DNA of 64,000 bases, taken from Hyphomicrobiales bacterium. Lineage in GTDB: Bacteria > Pseudomonadota > Alphaproteobacteria > Rhizobiales > Rhizobiaceae. The notes beneath the pieces were generated by a model. That model saw only the letters and a program-made list of their open reading frames with translations. It was not told where the DNA came from and did not search any database. Positions 62,113-64,000 of the stretch are shown here, piece after piece. The number at the start of each line of letters is the position of its first letter. Position 1 is the first letter of the stretch. The stretch is from assembly GCA_900470805.1 (NCBI GenBank), contig UCCA01000011.1, positions 1 through 64,000 of the forward strand. Direction: 5' to 3'. The translations under genes and the position numbers were made by a program.

Positions 62113-62613
62113 ATGCCACCACTAATCGCCGCAATGATCAGCCTGGGCGTACTGGGCGCTATCGATACCTACATCACCGCAACTGTTTTTGCCGTACCCG
62201 TCTGGGTCACGTTTATTGCCTGGGCTTCTTTCTTCGCCTGCGGCGGCGGACAGCAAGGCCTTGTCAAGTCCATCGTATCGAATTGGACCGGCATCATTAT
62301 CGCGTCGATCACGCTTCTGGTGATCCAGTTCGGCCCCGAGCATCCAGTCTTCGCCGCTATCCTTGTTGGCGCAGGCACGTCGGCAATGGTTCTGGTCTCG
62401 GCCATCCAGATCCTGAACTTCCCGCCGGCGATCGTGTTCGGTTTCGCGTCATTGGTGGGAACGACTGCAGCGACAGGGACAACGGTGACTACTTCCGGGC
62501 TCAACCACCCCACGATGGTAGCGATGGCAGCCATGCTCCTGGGTGGGGTCTTTGGCTTGCTCTCCGAAATCGGGACCAACCTGTTGGCTGGAAAGAAGCC
62601 GGCAACCGCTTAA
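62113..62613 (+). CDS. DUF1097 membrane protein
   Basis: 166 residues with about five helices; VTFIAWASFFACGGGQQGLVKSIVSNWTG-type block (the W-x-x-F/CGGG pattern) matches DUF1097. Family function unknown; some members sit with amide or nitrile genes, so transport of a nitrile, amide or metal is possible. 24 nt after the GTPase gene, 30 nt before the beta subunit gene. Confidence 0.8.
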   Translation: MPPLIAAMISLGVLGAIDTYITATVFAVPVWVTFIAWASFFACGGGQQGLVKSIVSNWTGIIIASITLLVIQFGPEHPVFAAILVGAGTSAMVLVSAIQILNFPPAIVFGFASLVGTTAATGTTVTTSGLNHPTMVAMAAMLLGGVFGLLSEIGTNLLAGKKPATA

Positions 62614-62643
62614 TCCGAAAACGAAACGGAAAGGACCCTTGCA

Positions 62644-63387
62644 ATGAAACTTCAACACTATCTTGGCGGCCTGGAAGGACTTGGCCCGGTCAGCACTGAA
62701 ACGCGGGTTTTCGTCGAGCAATGGGAAACCAGGATCTTTGGCATCCATACCGGGATGATGGCTCTGTCGTCACAGCTTCCCCTCCCCGCTACACCTTCGG
62801 CCTTCAGTACGATATGGACGTGGGCAGACCTTCGGAAAGGCGCGGAAAGTCTCAACCCATTCGACTACTTCAAGTATCGTTACTACGAGAAGTGGCTCGG
62901 CGGAATTTCCGGGTACTTCATCGACAAGGGCTATATCACGGCCGAGGAACTCGACGCGCTCACCGAAGAGTACTATGCCGCCCCTGAGAAATCGCTACCC
63001 TCGTATGGCGAGCAGGCGATCGACGATCGGGTCGTGCAGTATCTCGTCGAGGGCGACAGTCCAAAGCGCGATGTCGCGGTAACATTCGAATTTGCAGCCG
63101 GCGACCGAGTGTCGATCGTGAACGTCCCTAGTATCGAGCACACACGCCTCCCCGGTTTTCTGCGGGAAAAAACGGGCACAATCGAAAGCGTTTACGCGGG
63201 CGCTTACACTTACCTTTGCGATACGGGCACTGACGGTATCGGAGCGGCGATGCCAGTTTACTGCGTACGGTTCGACCCTGCCGAACTGTGGCCCGGCAAT
63301 GCCGAACCGAACTTCTCGCTCTATGCCGATCTCTATGCCCATTACGTCCGCGAGCCCGAAGCTCTCGCGACGGCAAAGGCTGCCTGA
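62644..63387 (+). CDS. nthB: Nitrile hydratase beta subunit
   Basis: 247 residues. Characteristic N-terminus LGGLEGLGPVSTE, central helix region YEKWLGGISGYFIDKGYITAEEL and the C-terminal SH3-like barrel with FAAGDRVSIVNVPS, then HTRLPGFLREKTGTIESV and YCVRFDPAELWPGN. Pairs with the alpha subunit encoded directly downstream. AAAGGACC precedes ATG 62644. The beta-alpha order is that of several cobalt-type enzymes. Confidence 0.95.
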   Translation: MKLQHYLGGLEGLGPVSTETRVFVEQWETRIFGIHTGMMALSSQLPLPATPSAFSTIWTWADLRKGAESLNPFDYFKYRYYEKWLGGISGYFIDKGYITAEELDALTEEYYAAPEKSLPSYGEQAIDDRVVQYLVEGDSPKRDVAVTFEFAAGDRVSIVNVPSIEHTRLPGFLREKTGTIESVYAGAYTYLCDTGTDGIGAAMPVYCVRFDPAELWPGNAEPNFSLYADLYAHYVREPEALATAKAA

Positions 63388-63414
63388 GCCACCTCGTAAC
63401 CCGGAGAAATCAAA

Positions 63415-64000
63415 ATGCAAGACCGCTTTCAGTATCGGGCAGATCGTGAAGCCTATAGCGCCGCGCGAGTAAGAGCCCTCGAAGCCCTACTTATCAAGAA
63501 GGGCGTCATCACAGACCAAACCGTGGACACCGTGCTTGAATTCTTCGAAACGAAGATGGGCCCGTTCAATGGCGCGAAGATCGTGGCAAGAGCTTGGGTG
63601 GATCCCTCGTTCAAGGATAGACTTGTAACGGACACACCCAAAGCGATCGCGGAGTTGAGCCTACCTGAGGGAATGGCGGGCGCTGAGGGTGAACATATGA
63701 GAGCTGTCGCGAATGCGCCAGGCGTTCATAACCTGATCATATGCACGCTCTGCTCGTGCTACCCGTGGCCGGTGCTTGGGCTACCGCCGTATTGGTACAA
63801 AGATCCAACCTTCCGCAGTCGTGCGGCGAGAGAGCCTCGTGCGGTTCTGGCCGAGTTCGGGCTCTCGATAACCAACGAAGTCGAGGTCAAGGTCTGGGAC
63901 TCTAGCGCTCAGATACGATGGTTTGTCATCCCTGAAAGGCCAGCGGGCACCGAAGGATTGTCAGAGGCAGAGCTTGTAACCCTTGTGACCCCAGAGGCGA
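63415..64000 (+). CDS. nthA: Nitrile hydratase alpha subunit (partial, cobalt-type)
   Basis: 195 of about 205-210 residues before the window ends; no stop is reached. The metal claw is complete: C110-T-L-C113-S-C115, with Tyr after it (CTLCSCY). Thr at the second position and Tyr after the claw point to a cobalt enzyme (iron enzymes have CSLCSCT). The flanking PWPVLGLPPYWYKDPTFR is invariant. It hydrates nitriles to amides in the cytoplasm. It is the final gene of the module; the amide produced could feed an amidase elsewhere. Confidence 0.95.
   Translation, partial: MQDRFQYRADREAYSAARVRALEALLIKKGVITDQTVDTVLEFFETKMGPFNGAKIVARAWVDPSFKDRLVTDTPKAIAELSLPEGMAGAEGEHMRAVANAPGVHNLIICTLCSCYPWPVLGLPPYWYKDPTFRSRAAREPRAVLAEFGLSITNEVEVKVWDSSAQIRWFVIPERPAGTEGLSEAELVTLVTPEA

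Noticed and set aside
1..64000. CRISPR arrays, tRNA, rRNA, oriV or integrase
   Set aside because: No regular direct repeats, tRNA folds, rRNA-like sequence, repABC-type genes or recombinase were recognised on reading both strands.

Overview
The window is a gene-dense, high-GC stretch that looks like an accessory or catabolic replicon of a rhizobial alphaproteobacterium (Rhizobiaceae-like). The evidence is a host-attachment-type protein, a DUF1488 protein, a short rhizobial-type FlgD, EcfG/RpoE2-like GGAAC promoters, many TetR/LacI/RpiR regulators and a series of ABC-transporter catabolic operons. No rRNA, tRNA, CRISPR array or replication origin was seen. Coordinates and translations were read by eye; no database search was run.

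Region by region. (1) 1-7.3 kb: host-attachment-like protein; a kaiC-like ATPase followed by a hybrid histidine kinase; an AI-2E-family permease with an unusual C-terminal extension; the eroded C-terminus of an alpha/beta hydrolase. (2) 7.6-12.9 kb: a MarR regulator with an operator built into its promoter, a secreted protein, an AhpD-like protein, a DUF2934-receiver protein, an EAL phosphodiesterase and a RidA-like protein. (3) 13.2-21 kb: a membrane protein, a periplasmic esterase, and a TetR-centred set of genes (DUF5666 protein, cytochrome b and molybdopterin oxidoreductase; flgD; an amino-acid racemase; two frameshifted genes). Four copies of one operator tie these together. (4) 21-26.3 kb: SDR and MFS exporter under a second TetR with GGAACC operators; a third TetR divergent from an HSL-type hydrolase. 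(5) 26.3-31 kb: small rhizobial proteins, including three apparent paralogues, and serA. (6) 31.3-38.2 kb: a probable ribitol operon (pentulose kinase, dehydrogenase, ABC transporter) and its LacI repressor, with a perfect 15-bp-arm palindrome between them. (7) 38.5-45.8 kb: a second sugar-type ABC operon whose permease is fused to a beta-propeller lactonase-like domain, with another propeller protein next to it. (8) 46.2-56.8 kb: an RpiR-controlled amide/glutamyl catabolic gene set (cysteine hydrolase, glutamine-synthetase-like ligase, N-formylglutamate amidohydrolase family, alpha/beta hydrolase, Liv-type ABC transporter, M20 deacylase); three promoters carry a TGAAA-N6-TTTCA-like palindrome. 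(9) 57.3-60.8 kb: TetR plus a TetX-like FAD monooxygenase, then an eroded IS21 istA and an SDR fragment. (10) 61.1-64 kb: COG0523 GTPase, DUF1097 membrane protein and a cobalt-type nitrile hydratase (beta, then alpha running off the window).

How the genes work together: regions 6, 7, 8 and 10 each pair uptake or metal maturation with matching enzymes, so the window reads as successive catabolic modules, each with a local repressor. The most novel candidates are the permease-propeller fusion operon, the RpiR amide/glutamyl regulon, the four-operator TetR regulon and the nitrile hydratase module with its COG0523 partner. A recurring design is a palindromic operator sitting between -35 and -10 of a regulator gene whose predicted transcription start coincides with its ATG (leaderless mRNA).
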